Below, one piece after another: positions 45,148-53,987 of a DNA stretch of 64,000 nucleotides (position 1 is its first letter; each line of letters starts with the position of its first letter). Where the stretch lies: positions 1,612,001 to 1,676,000 of the forward strand of contig NZ_CP009506.1 of NCBI RefSeq assembly GCF_000970085.1. Direction: 5' to 3'. A program made the position numbers and the translations under genes. Source of the DNA: Methanosarcina siciliae T4/M. GTDB lineage: Archaea; Halobacteriota; Methanosarcinia; Methanosarcinales; Methanosarcinaceae. The notes under the pieces were generated by a model. The model ran no database searches and was not told the DNA's origin. It saw nothing but the letters and a program-made list of their open reading frames with translations.

Positions 45148-45641
45148 ATATTTCTCAGTTTCTTTTTTATTTTCGTGGATTTTGTTTTTACTTTGGTGTA
45201 TATCATATCCGCAACTATATGTGCTTCAATAGAGACAACAATTCCTGTTAATAATGAAATAAAATATTTTGTCGGGATTTGAGTTATGTCAAGGTCGAGA
45301 AACTTGACAACAGGCGCTATGATGAATAAACTTACAGTTGAAATAATTATGATGGGACCTGATAATGGATGGTGCAGTTTTCCACGGTGCTTGAATATTT
45401 TTTGATAAGGCCACCAGATGTATTTGAGGATTCCCCACCTTTTGAAGGGTCCGCTTTTGATATCAAGGTCAGGACTGAGATAATATGTCCCGAATATAAG
45501 TGCAAACGAAAATATTGCAATAGTATCAAACTCAAGATATTCCGGTGGAATATGCAGTTTTATATAGTGAGTATGTAAACTTAGCAATATAGCAAACAGC
45601 AATGTGATGTTTATTTTTGTGTGAGTTTTTCCATTGGGCAT
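45129..45641 (-). CDS. DUF2227-like metal-binding membrane protein
   Basis: The protein is about 170 residues starting MPNGKTHTKIN at 45641; an in-frame ATG at 45650 is less well placed relative to the GGTG site. It shows a His near the start (GKTH), SPDLDIKSGPFKRWG, HRGKLHHPLSGP and EAHIVADM, the His/Asp set of the DUF2227/metal-dependent hydrolase-like family. About three transmembrane helices are interspersed. It probably binds a metal; substrate unknown. A TATA-like ATTATATAAAT (minus strand, about 45735-45750) lies upstream. It overlaps the end of the decayed hydrolase by 19 bp. Confidence 0.8.
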   Translation of the reverse strand: MPNGKTHTKINITLLFAILLSLHTHYIKLHIPPEYLEFDTIAIFSFALIFGTYYLSPDLDIKSGPFKRWGILKYIWWPYQKIFKHRGKLHHPLSGPIIIISTVSLFIIAPVVKFLDLDITQIPTKYFISLLTGIVVSIEAHIVADMIYTKVKTKSTKIKKKLRNIHTSRS

Positions 45642-45650
45642 TCTGAACAC

Positions 45651-46208
45651 CGTTTTTAAATCGGAGAGTAGCTATCTGACTCGAAACCTTTTCTCATCTA
45701 ACTGATACTTATACTTCCTCAATTTTTTATACAACGATTTATATAATTTATTTAATTAGACAGTAATGGTTAATAATTCATTTGGGCGGTTACCGATGGA
45801 GTTCGAATAAAATGGGTTCCATTTTTAGTCCGTGTCTAGTAAATCTTGCTACGAATTTGCAAATTCTATCTCTGGTGTAGCCAGAGTGCGTACTATGGAA
45901 TCCCTTTACTGTGGAATGAAAGGATCTATTATATCCGACATAGATTTTGTAAAGAAACAATAAGGAAGCTAAAATTGGTAGAAGATTAGAAAAGAAAAAG
46001 GAAATGAAAAAGGAAATGAAAAAGGAAAAGAACGGGAAAAGAAAAAGGAAAAAGCAATTATGAGCGATTACAGGACTGGAATGGAAAAATCTGACTCATT
46101 CAAGGATTCATTTTAAGACCTTTTCAGTGCAAACCATGCATCTCTGCACTGCAAGTGGATTTTTACGTCTAAACCCTTTTGAAAGTACAAACTTGAAATT
46201 TTTGAATC
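45651..46208. other. Intergenic gap with two small palindromes and a polypurine tract
   Basis: No credible gene. It contains a perfect 14-bp palindrome gaatttgcaaattc (45853-45866), directly followed by a 6-bp hairpin ctctgg-tgtag-ccagag (45870-45886), and a polypurine run of aaaaaggaaatg-type units (45981-46056). The palindrome-hairpin pair could be part of a small RNA, but I see no promoter evidence. Confidence 0.5.
45981..46056. repeat. Polypurine short repeat tract
   Basis: Repeated aaaaaggaaatg and aagaaaaaggaaa units, nearly all purines, of the same character as the tracts at 24911 and 28631. Confidence 0.7.
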
Positions 46209-46775
46209 TCAGAAAGAAACTTCTTTCGGGTCAAAGTATTCGGGGTCAAAATCTTCTCCCAGCCATGTTACAGTATCTTCATATTCCTCATGTTCCGGGT
46301 TCTTCAGGATCTCCAGCATATCTTCATAGCCCCATATTCCCCCGATGTCTTCTGGGACAGCTGCTCTTTTTCCGGCAGTACATACGGGATACTCCTCTCC
46401 TTCTTCTCGTGAAAGAATTTTTTCAAGCCTAATTTTTATCTGCCAGTTGTCCCCGAAATCGTAGGTGTACAGAGCAATCTTATTTTCCGGTGTGAAATAT
46501 TTGGATATTTTAGTCTTATTTTCCGGGACTAGAGGCTCTCCCAATCCTTCAAAATCTTCGCCTTCCGTCCCGATTTTATCCAGCATCCCTGTCTTCGGGT
46601 TTGGCATTTCGAATTCATGCAGATGGTAATCTTCCCATTCCATTACAGCCTGGATAGCATTGTGAAGGTTAAGGAAGGTATAATTTTCCGGTACCTGTAT
46701 ACGCCTCCAGATCTGAGGGGTAATGCCTTTCATGGAAAGTTTTAGCTGATAAACTTTCTCGAAAGTCTTTTTCAT
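46209..46775 (-). CDS. Plasmid pRiA4b ORF-3 family protein
   Basis: The 188-residue protein matches the pRiA4b ORF-3-like family: YQLKLSMKGITPQIWRRIQVPENYTFLNLHNAIQAVMEWEDYHLHEFEM, then YTYDFGDNWQIKIRLEKIL, then CTAGKRAAVPEDIGGIWGYEDMLEIL and a C-terminal FDPEYFD. The family is widespread and small, without an established reaction; a structural similarity to nucleotide or metal binding proteins has been suggested, which I cannot confirm. It is a single gene with gaps on both sides. No signal peptide. Confidence 0.9.
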   Translation of the reverse strand: MKKTFEKVYQLKLSMKGITPQIWRRIQVPENYTFLNLHNAIQAVMEWEDYHLHEFEMPNPKTGMLDKIGTEGEDFEGLGEPLVPENKTKISKYFTPENKIALYTYDFGDNWQIKIRLEKILSREEGEEYPVCTAGKRAAVPEDIGGIWGYEDMLEILKNPEHEEYEDTVTWLGEDFDPEYFDPKEVSF

Positions 46776-46999
46776 AGAATATTCACCAGAAATAATTTAT
46801 CGGAATCTCTCTATTTTAGTTTTTGGGATCTTTTTGTCCTCTTTTCATGGAATCTCATATGTATGATATCCGAAAATTACTTTTCATACTCAAAATTTGA
46901 TATTTTTTAATACCTTCTGGGATCGTTAAAAAACCAGAAAATAATATACAGTATCTAAAATGTTCTTTAATATGTGACAAATGATAAGTATCGGTTGTT

Positions 47000-47437
47000 T
47001 TATAACTCTCTAAAAGATCTTTTAAAAAGCTTTAATAAGTATTTTAGTCCAGTTTGATGCGGATTTTTGCGGAAACGCCATCCCAGGAAAGGCCAAAATA
47101 AAGTTCGAGGTGATGCCCACATCTTATCTTCCATAAGGTGAAAAATGGAACCGACTGCAAGGGTAAGAACTTTGATATCTCCTCTTTCATTATATAAGTA
47201 TAAACCTGTCAGAAAGAGGGTAAAAGGAAATAACAATGTATGAGCTATTATCCGTCCGTTTGCAATGGTAGAAGAAAAGATAACCATTCCCAGCGGTTTA
47301 TCTATTAAGTCTGGAAGGAGCGATCCAATAACCAGATATGTCGGATCGATAATAGTCCTTAATTGCGGTATGAAAAACGCAACTCCGAAAAATACCCCCA
47401 GCGTGACGCCAATGTGTCCAAAAAGAAGCATCAACAT
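47000..47437 (-). CDS. YdjM/LexA-regulated-type metal-dependent membrane protein
   Basis: The 145-residue membrane protein has about four transmembrane helices. It contains FGHIGVTLG near the start, GSLLPDLIDKPLG, NGRIIAHTLLFPF and GSIFHLMEDKMW: the His/Asp pattern of the YdjM-like membrane-bound metal-dependent hydrolase family. A TATA-like element on the minus strand (47456-47466) puts the start of transcription within a few bases of the ATG codons at 47437 and 47431, so the message may be leaderless. It is related in type, though not closely, to the gene at 45129. Confidence 0.75.
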   Translation of the reverse strand: MLMLLFGHIGVTLGVFFGVAFFIPQLRTIIDPTYLVIGSLLPDLIDKPLGMVIFSSTIANGRIIAHTLLFPFTLFLTGLYLYNERGDIKVLTLAVGSIFHLMEDKMWASPRTLFWPFLGWRFRKNPHQTGLKYLLKLFKRSFREL

Positions 47438-47455
47438 TAAAAGGTACTTTAGTTA

Positions 47456-47466
47456 CATATAAATAT
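47456..47466 (-). promoter_or_regulatory. TATA box giving a probably leaderless transcript
   Basis: ATATTTATATG on the minus strand is centred about 24-30 bases upstream of the ATGs at 47437/47431. No Shine-Dalgarno site precedes either ATG, which agrees with leaderless translation. Confidence 0.45.
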
Positions 47467-47825
47467 GGTATAAATATCTGTTTCTTGCAGAACTTTACAG
47501 AAATAGCAACGTATTGACTTAAAGTGCGCCATAGTGAACTGGCTGGAATGGATTATTGGTCCCGAGTTGGTGTATATTTTGTCATCGGTTAACGAATAAA
47601 AAATATTAAGAATATCGTTATCTGGCAAAAGCGGTGTATGGACTGCAGAAAAATTTCAATATAGGGGATATCTACCCTCATCTGCAGCTTTCCTCTTAAA
47701 AAAGGGGAAATTATAAAAGAATCAATCTTTAGCTGAAAAAAGATATAACGCTTAATATTATATCCTGTCTTAATTTAGAGGTTCCGGAAATGCAGCCGGA
47801 TAAAATTTCAGGTAGGAATATAAGT
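47467..47825. other. Divergent intergenic gap
   Basis: No gene seen. It contains the promoter of the GfcR-like gene, probably near ttaatattatatcc (about 47751-47764), and AGGTAGGA before the ATG at 47826. Confidence 0.45.
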
Positions 47826-48437
47826 ATGAAGAATATCGAAGATTTAATCGAGAAAGCTGCGGAATTACAGAGTAATGGGCTTATTAGCGCTCAGATTGCC
47901 GATGAACTCAATGTTTCAAGAGAAACGGTTACCTGGCTTTTAACCCGTTCAAAAAAAGAAGAAGTAACTCCCGCTCCAAAAGATATTTCTGTGGACTGGA
48001 GCAGCATAGGGAAAAGTGCCAAACGTCTCCACAACGTCTCGCTTGCACTCTGCGACATGGTGCTTGAAACCCTGGAAAAGGCAGACGCCGAGGTAGACGT
48101 GGTCGTTGGCATTGCTGCCAATGGGATTCCCCTGGCAAGCATGATTGCATATGAACTGGATGCGGATTTAGCGATTTATCATCGTAAAGGGCAGGATCTC
48201 GCTCACAAAGGCAACAGAGGGACCATAAGCAGAAATTTCGGGTCCGTTGCCGGTAAAAACTGCGTTATCGTGGACGATGTTATTACCACCGGTTCAACCA
48301 GTATGGAAGTGATTGAGCAGCTGAAAGAAATGGATGCAAAGCCAAGAGTTGTAGCGGTATTGGTCGACAAAAAAGGTGTAGATACAATATATAATGTTCC
48401 GATTCGGTCTCTTGTAAGAATTGCGCGTGTGGACTAA
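47826..48437 (+). CDS. GfcR/PyrE-like phosphoribosyltransferase-fold regulator
   Basis: The protein is about 203 residues. An N-terminal helix-turn-helix (about 3-45: IEDLIEKAAELQSNGLISAQIADELNVSRETVTWLL) precedes a type I phosphoribosyltransferase fold with VVVGIAANGIPLASMIAYEL and the PRPP-binding loop CVIVDDVITTGST. It belongs to the archaeal orotate phosphoribosyltransferase-like regulators; in haloarchaea the member GfcR controls sugar catabolism genes. The start at 47826 fits GGAA-type bases 8 nt upstream and the HTH start; an ATG at 47790 would add 12 residues. It may not act as a true OPRTase. Confidence 0.9.
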   Translation: MKNIEDLIEKAAELQSNGLISAQIADELNVSRETVTWLLTRSKKEEVTPAPKDISVDWSSIGKSAKRLHNVSLALCDMVLETLEKADAEVDVVVGIAANGIPLASMIAYELDADLAIYHRKGQDLAHKGNRGTISRNFGSVAGKNCVIVDDVITTGSTSMEVIEQLKEMDAKPRVVAVLVDKKGVDTIYNVPIRSLVRIARVD

Positions 48438-48893
48438 AAAATAACTGGGGTCCGTTATGAAATAACTTAGACAACACATAATCATCTTAGAACAAATCAT
48501 CTTAGAACAAATCATCTTAGAACAAATCATCTTAGAACAAAATCGATTGGGTGCTTGTGAAAAATAGTTACAGACAGTGTAAAAATGGCTCTAAGTTATT
48601 TCGCTTTTGACCCTCAGAAAGTCAATCCTTACCTGAAGGGTTTATCGTCCTATGGGTGAAACTAAGGCAAAGTCTTCATGCCTGTCATCATTAATATCTA
48701 TCCTTATTCCAAACGGATAGCTCTGGTTTTCTTAGACTAACTTCCAGGTCTATGTGCATGTTCCAGGTATATATGGCGGAAAAGATCGGGCTATATAAGG
48801 GCTTCTTATTTTCAAAAAAGAATCAGTCTCAAGTAGAATTCTGTTTTTTGTCTGAAAGTAAATTGTCGGACAGCCTTTTCAGCCGGTGTATTT
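48438..48893. other. Intergenic gap
   Basis: It begins with the 15-bp tandem repeats (48481-48540). A hairpin ctatcc-N11-ggatag lies at about 48697-48722. I see no gene; a 101-codon plus-strand frame at 48752-49057 is partly antisense to the surface protein gene. Confidence 0.45.
48481..48540. repeat. 15-bp tandem repeat, 4 perfect copies
   Basis: Four identical copies of atcatcttagaacaa, about 40 bp after the GfcR-like stop codon. The perfect identity implies recent expansion. Confidence 0.95.
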
Positions 48894-50072
48894 TCAACTT
48901 TGAACTTTCCATCCCCTGGCAGCTAAATTATTTGCATGTGCTACTCCTGTTCTTGAAGGTGCAGCATTTCCGGTTAAGTCTACGTACCCACCATTTGTAT
49001 CGTAAGAGTCCAGTATCTGGAGTATCCCGTCTACTGTTGTTTGATTTAGTGAATTAAGACTGGCATTTAAATAAAATAAACCAGGGTCATCGGAAATGTC
49101 TAAACTTGTAAGGTCGTTATCATAAATATTCACAGTACATCTTCCACCAGCTGGGAAACAACCAGAAAAATTAGCTGCAGTATATTGATTATTGGAGGAT
49201 AGAACTTTTTTCAAATTTGTTGAAGTTAGGTGCAGAGTGCCGCTTTGATTTCCGTTCCATACATAAAAGTCTTTAATGAGTGGAAACTGGCTGACCGGGA
49301 GTGTGGTGGTCATCTGTGGGTTATCTCGAACACATATATGCCATAGATTAGCCCCGGTAGTGCCCCAATTTATTGTGTATGTTCGACTTCTTTGAGATGC
49401 TCCGCGAAGATCAGCCAGAGAAGGAGCTTCCGATAGATCAAGCTCGGAAATGTTGCAATTTTCGAGGCAAAGCCTGGTCAGAGAAGGAACATTACGGAGT
49501 CTGATGGTATTCAGTGATGTACAATAAAAACACTCAATCGTATGCAGTGCCGTGAAGTTATTGAAATCCAGCGAAGTTATTGGATTATAACTAGAGGCCC
49601 ATACCTGGAGGTACGGTGCAACATTCTCCAGACCAGTAACAGCTATTACATCCTGTTGTTTTAAATTTTCTATTGTATCGGAACCTGGAGTTACCCCCCC
49701 ATCTGAACCGTCATAGCCTATATTGATCTTGGTTACTGCACTCCACGGTGTTACTACCAAAGTGTTTTCCCTGCTCTTCCTTGAACCAAAATTTACAGTA
49801 GGAGACGTAGAATCAGATGTTGAACCGTCACCAAATACCCATTGTATTTCAGGATTACCTGTAACTGTTATAATTGGCGAAAATGATGAACCAGCAGTAA
49901 CAAACGTAATATTTTCATCAGGTTTTGCAGTTCTCATTTTTTCATCTGAACTGGCGTTTGAACCGTTTTTATCCGGGTCCGAGTTCGTATATTCAAAAGT
50001 AGAAAAAGCTAAAACAACGATGGTTAATAATCCTGCAAATTTGATTCCGGAAATTCTATTAGGGAATCGCAT
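48894..50072 (-). CDS. Exported surface protein with leucine-rich-like repeats
   Basis: The 392-residue protein has an N-terminal signal anchor (about 10-28) and a Ser/Asn/Asp-rich linker. A PKD-like segment (about 55-110: ITVTGNPEIQWVFGDGSTSDSTSPTVNFGS) and a solenoid of short leucine-rich-like units follow (about 140-375: ITSLDFNNFTALHTIECFYC, LNTIRLRNVPSLTRLCLENCNISELDLSEAPSLADL, LTSLDISDDPGLFYLNAS). It looks like a Methanosarcina surface or adhesin-type protein. Its ribosome site AGGAG lies inside a 19-bp unit repeated five times upstream (50074-50168). Confidence 0.85.
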   Translation of the reverse strand: MRFPNRISGIKFAGLLTIVVLAFSTFEYTNSDPDKNGSNASSDEKMRTAKPDENITFVTAGSSFSPIITVTGNPEIQWVFGDGSTSDSTSPTVNFGSRKSRENTLVVTPWSAVTKINIGYDGSDGGVTPGSDTIENLKQQDVIAVTGLENVAPYLQVWASSYNPITSLDFNNFTALHTIECFYCTSLNTIRLRNVPSLTRLCLENCNISELDLSEAPSLADLRGASQRSRTYTINWGTTGANLWHICVRDNPQMTTTLPVSQFPLIKDFYVWNGNQSGTLHLTSTNLKKVLSSNNQYTAANFSGCFPAGGRCTVNIYDNDLTSLDISDDPGLFYLNASLNSLNQTTVDGILQILDSYDTNGGYVDLTGNAAPSRTGVAHANNLAARGWKVQS

Positions 50073-50073
50073 A

Positions 50074-50168
50074 ATTGATCTCCTGGTATTAAATTGATCT
50101 CCTGGTATTAAATTGATCTCCTGGTATTAAATTGATCTCCTGGTATTAAATTGATCTCCTGGTATTAT
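50074..50168 (-). repeat. 19-bp tandem repeat carrying the ribosome-binding site, 5 copies
   Basis: Five consecutive copies (50074, 50093, 50112, 50131, 50150) of attgatctcctggtattaa; the last has one changed base. On the minus strand each unit contains CCAGGAGATCAAT, and the copy next to the ATG supplies its Shine-Dalgarno site. Four further copies lie upstream in the leader. Confidence 0.95.
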
Positions 50169-50264
50169 TTACTTTGGGATTACTTTTGCTGAAAACTTAC
50201 ATTCTTTTTCAATAAATTTCGCTCAGGAAATTCTTTATTTTCACTAAATATTCTAATTGAGGTA

Positions 50265-50280
50265 CTCTATTTATATTTAG
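50265..50280 (-). promoter_or_regulatory. TATA box for the surface protein gene
   Basis: CTAAATATAAATAG on the minus strand lies about 195 bp upstream of the start, so the five tandem units would all be transcribed into the leader. Confidence 0.4.
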
Positions 50281-50450
50281 ATAATGTTCTATCCTGGATA
50301 TACTATTATTATATACTGCCAGGAAAACTGAGGAGCAAAATCAAAGTTCACCTATATTAACACACTTTCAAAATAAAGATCCAGGACCGGTAGTGTGCCA
50401 GCGTATCGAGATCCGGGCGATCATTTAAATATCGAAGGTGATATGTATAA

Positions 50451-51416
50451 TTGGATAGGATGATCGACGAAGTGCTAAAAGTTTTCAAGAAACTCGATGC
50501 AAAGGATTTCAGGATACTTACAGGCATCGAGACAGGAATGAAACATTTTGAGTGGGTGCCAGTAGAAGAACTGAATAAATACACCAAATTGCCTTTCGAT
50601 AAACTGGAATACAGGCTGAAGAGGCTTGTCAAGGACAAGCTTGTGGTCAGAACCGTCCGGCCTTATGAAGGTCTTCAGATTTATTTTGAGGGTTACGATG
50701 CCCTTGCACTCAATGCCTTTGTGAAAAGAAAAAGTATCAGCGCTATAGGGGACGAAATCGGGGTAGGTAAGGAGTCTGTTGTTTATGAAGCGATTCGGCA
50801 GTCTGAGCTTGCAATAGGGGAACCTTATCCGGTCATAATCAAGTTCCACAGGGAAGGCAGGACCAGCTTCAAACAGATAAAAAGAGTACGTGAACACCTC
50901 GGGGAAAGAGAGCATTTCTCCTGGATTTATGCTTCCCGGCTTGCGGCTCAGAGGGAATATGAGGTTATGACCCAGCTGTACCCGCGGGTGTCTCTCCCAA
51001 AACCCCTGGACCAGAACAGGCATGCAATTGTTATGGAACTCGCAAAAGGCAATCTGCTCTCAAAAACAAAACTTCTGGATCCTGAATGGTATCTTGATGA
51101 GATTCTCAGGCAGGTAAAAATAACCTATTCGCTGGGTTTCATCCATGCCGATTTAAGCGAATATAACATATTTGTATCCGAAGATAGTGTCCAGTTCATC
51201 GACTGGCCTCAGTATGTAACTCCGGATCATCCTCATGCTGACGAAATTCTCGAACGGGATGTCTCAAATGTCCTGACCCATTTCTCCCGAAAATATAACA
51301 CTGAAAGAGAACTTGAAGAAGTTCTTGAAGAGATCAAAAGTGCAGCAGAGAAAAGCATTGAAGAAACTGAAGAAACTGAAGAAACTGAAGAAACTGAAGA
51401 AACTGAAGAAACTTAA
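50451..51416 (+). CDS. rio2: Rio2-type serine/threonine kinase
   Basis: This is an atypical kinase/ATPase of small ribosomal subunit maturation. The 321-residue protein has the archaeal Rio2 layout: an N-terminal winged helix (about 1-88) and a kinase domain with the P-loop IGVGKESVVYEAI, IIKFHREGRTSFKQIK (invariant Lys), the flexible loop, IHADLSEYNIFV as catalytic loop and FIDWPQ as metal-binding Asp. The C-terminal tail is six tandem EET repeats from a 9-bp DNA repeat. The start may be TTG 50451 or ATG 50460; GGTGAT at about 50437 fits the former, and a six-codon mini-frame ATG lies at 50443. Confidence 0.93.
   Translation: MDRMIDEVLKVFKKLDAKDFRILTGIETGMKHFEWVPVEELNKYTKLPFDKLEYRLKRLVKDKLVVRTVRPYEGLQIYFEGYDALALNAFVKRKSISAIGDEIGVGKESVVYEAIRQSELAIGEPYPVIIKFHREGRTSFKQIKRVREHLGEREHFSWIYASRLAAQREYEVMTQLYPRVSLPKPLDQNRHAIVMELAKGNLLSKTKLLDPEWYLDEILRQVKITYSLGFIHADLSEYNIFVSEDSVQFIDWPQYVTPDHPHADEILERDVSNVLTHFSRKYNTERELEEVLEEIKSAAEKSIEETEETEETEETEETEET
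51360..51413 (+). repeat. In-gene 9-bp repeat, 6 copies
   Basis: Six perfect copies of gaagaaact end exactly at the stop codon of the Rio2 gene and encode an acidic EET tail. Confidence 0.95.
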
Positions 51417-51891
51417 ATGTGACTTAAATGTAAAGCCTGAGGTTTTTTTCTATTTGAATAATCCCCAGGTCTTATTGATTTCACTTCATCCCGGAAGTTA
51501 TTAATTTTACTTCATTTCAGACACTAATAATTTAAATTCACCTGGGATCTTGTCGATTTCACTTGATATGTGAAAGGGAGTAATTGCCTGGTAAATTCGG
51601 GGAATTAAATTGTTCCACCGAACAGATTTTTGTTTTGAACTGTCTATATAGTTGTAAATGTGCTTTCCTTTTCCAACTCTCTTTAAAGCTTTATTTTTTA
51701 ACTTCTCTCGATGAAAAAGTTAATTGTGGGAAATGGAGCTAATTAAAGAAAGCTAAGGGAATTGAAGTTATTCAGGGCTATTTGAAGTTAAAAAAGCAAA
51801 TTGAAGCTAGCTGAGATAATTTGGTCAGCTGAGATAAAAGAGCTGGACTTTATAGATTATGTTGATATTGTAAAATAAAGGTAGAAATCAG
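51417..51891. other. Intergenic gap
   Basis: No gene seen in about 475 AT-rich bases. Diverged copies of ttaattttacttcat/tgatttcacttcat occur at about 51470-51570. Open frames are short and lack signals. Confidence 0.45.
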
Positions 51892-51901
51892 TTAAATATA
51901 T
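51892..51901 (+). promoter_or_regulatory. TATA box for the DUF460 gene
   Basis: TTAAATATAT is centred about 26-33 bases upstream of the candidate starts at 51925 and 51931. The transcript is probably leaderless or nearly so. Confidence 0.5.
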
Positions 51902-51930
51902 ATTCAACAAGAAATAAAATATAGGTGTTC

Positions 51931-53916
51931 ATGCAAAACAGAATAATTTACGGAATTGATATTGCCCGGGGTTCCCCAAGGGCAAAGGAACTTCCTCGCT
52001 ATGCTCTGGCTATACTGAAGGACGGAGAAGTTACCCATTACAGTATGCTTCGCCGTCAGAAGATTCTGAATATGATCCAGAGGGACAGGCCGGATATCAT
52101 AGCTGTGGACAATATTTTTGAACTGGCTGCGGACAGAAACGAACTTATCTCGATAATGGAACGTCTGCCCGATGGGGTTAAACTTGTTCAGGTTACCGGT
52201 GGGCTTCGCCCGGAACCTCTTGTCAGGCTTGCGAAAAAACATGGTTTTTCCTTTAACCCTGAAAACCCCAATGATGAAGCCGAAGCCTGTGCCCGGCTTG
52301 CAGACCTTGGAGTGGGGCACGAAGTCTCTCTTTTTGAAGACATTACGAAAATCAAGGTTAGCCGAGCCCGTTCACTCGGGCGGGGGGGCTGGAGCCAGAA
52401 CCGGTACAGAAGAAAAGTGCACGGAGCCGTGCTTCAGAGGAGCAGGGAGATTGAAAATGTCCTCAAGGACCTTTCACGGGAAAAAGGCATCAGGTTCGAA
52501 ACCGTAAACGTAAAAGGGTTCGGGGGCTATGTGAGGTCAGAATTTACAGTCTATGCAAAGCGTGGAGAGATTCCAATACATCCTATGGCAAGCAACGATG
52601 CGCAGGTAAGTGTGAGAAGTGTCGAACGTGATAAAATCCGGTATGTCCCCCTGAAGCCGAAAAACCCCCGGCGTAAATTCACAATCGTAGGAATCGATCC
52701 GGGAACAACCGTGGGCATAGCTATTCTTTCTCTTGATGGCGAGCTTCTTTATTTGAAAAGCTTCAGGGGAATAGCTCCTGATGAAGTTGTCAAGCTCATT
52801 GCCGAATATGGAAAACCTGCAGTGATCGCAAGCGATGTGACTCCAATGCCGGGATCGGTTGAAAAAATCAGGAGGAGCTTCAACGCAGTCCCTGCAAGCC
52901 CAGGGATTGAGGTTTCTGCCGAGGAAAAAATCGCGCTTGGAAGACCTTTCGGCTATTCCAATGACCACGAGAGGGACGCCTTAACTGCTGCCCTTCTCAC
53001 CTACAGGAGCTACAAGAACATCTTCACGCGGATTGAAAAGAAAGCTCCGGAGAATGCAGACCTTGAGCTGATAAAGCTCCACGTAATCCGCGGAGACTCG
53101 ATCGAATCTGCGATCGAAAAAGTCCGGGCTGCAGCAAGAGCTCCTGAAAAACCTGGAGCACGGGCAGCTCCTGAAAAGCCGGAGGAAAGGGCAGTTGACG
53201 AATCACTCCTGAAAATGCGAGATACTGTCCTGAGGCAGGGAGAACAGATTCAGAACCTTCAGGATTACGTGGAGGAATTGAAACATGCCCTGCTAGCAAA
53301 AGACCGGAGAATCTCAAAACTTGAGTTCAGGTTGAAGGGCTTCAAAAAGGAAGTTTATGGCGAAGTCCGGAAATCAAAAGAGATCCGGATCAGGGATAGC
53401 ACTATAGAGAGCCTGAAAAAAGAGCTCAGCAACAAAAACAAAACCGTAAAAGAACTCAGGCGCAGAAGCAACAAACTGCGCAAAATCCAGAAAATGGAAA
53501 TTCGAGGCGAGGGCACTCCTGTAAAGGTTATTTCCGCCTTTACAAAGGAGTCAATTGCCGAAACTAAAGAAAAATACGGACTCAAAGAAGGAGACATCGT
53601 TTTTCTGGATAATCCGAGCGGAGGCGGAGCTGCAACCGCCCAGATCCTTGTAGAAGCCAGAGCCCGGGCTGTAATTATTCCTGAAGAGATCTCTCACGCA
53701 GCAGAGGAGACTTTCTTCAAGGGTGATGTGCCGGTTTTAAGGAATGTCCAGCTTGAAAGAGCTGAAGATTTTGCAATGGCAGAACCGGAAGCCCTGAAGG
53801 CTGCAATTGCTGCATGGGAAAAAGAAGCTGAAAAAAGACGGCAAAAAGCCAAAGAAGACGAACTTCAGAGTCTCTTTGATGAGTACAGAAGTGAAAGGAG
53901 GAGAGGCCTCATTTAA
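51931..53916 (+). CDS. DUF460 RNase H-like protein
   Basis: The protein is about 661 residues, of a conserved archaeal family (DUF460) with two RNase H/YqgF-like halves: IIYGIDIARGSPRAKELPRYALAIL at the start and FTIVGIDPGTTVGIAILSLDG (about 245-265), each beginning with a DxG-type motif, and acidic residues later (VIASDVTPMPGS; NDHERDALTAAL). A long coiled coil (about 390-530) and a C-terminal domain with LVEARARAVIIP follow. It is predicted to act on nucleic acids, in the manner of a resolvase or nuclease; no activity is established. The in-frame GTG at 51925 is an alternative start. Confidence 0.88.
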   Translation: MQNRIIYGIDIARGSPRAKELPRYALAILKDGEVTHYSMLRRQKILNMIQRDRPDIIAVDNIFELAADRNELISIMERLPDGVKLVQVTGGLRPEPLVRLAKKHGFSFNPENPNDEAEACARLADLGVGHEVSLFEDITKIKVSRARSLGRGGWSQNRYRRKVHGAVLQRSREIENVLKDLSREKGIRFETVNVKGFGGYVRSEFTVYAKRGEIPIHPMASNDAQVSVRSVERDKIRYVPLKPKNPRRKFTIVGIDPGTTVGIAILSLDGELLYLKSFRGIAPDEVVKLIAEYGKPAVIASDVTPMPGSVEKIRRSFNAVPASPGIEVSAEEKIALGRPFGYSNDHERDALTAALLTYRSYKNIFTRIEKKAPENADLELIKLHVIRGDSIESAIEKVRAAARAPEKPGARAAPEKPEERAVDESLLKMRDTVLRQGEQIQNLQDYVEELKHALLAKDRRISKLEFRLKGFKKEVYGEVRKSKEIRIRDSTIESLKKELSNKNKTVKELRRRSNKLRKIQKMEIRGEGTPVKVISAFTKESIAETKEKYGLKEGDIVFLDNPSGGGAATAQILVEARARAVIIPEEISHAAEETFFKGDVPVLRNVQLERAEDFAMAEPEALKAAIAAWEKEAEKRRQKAKEDELQSLFDEYRSERRRGLI

Positions 53917-53987
53917 GGTTCCTTCTATCGTGTTCCCTTTCTCTATTCCTCCCTCCTGTCCCTCTTCCTATCTTATTCCTCGGAAGC

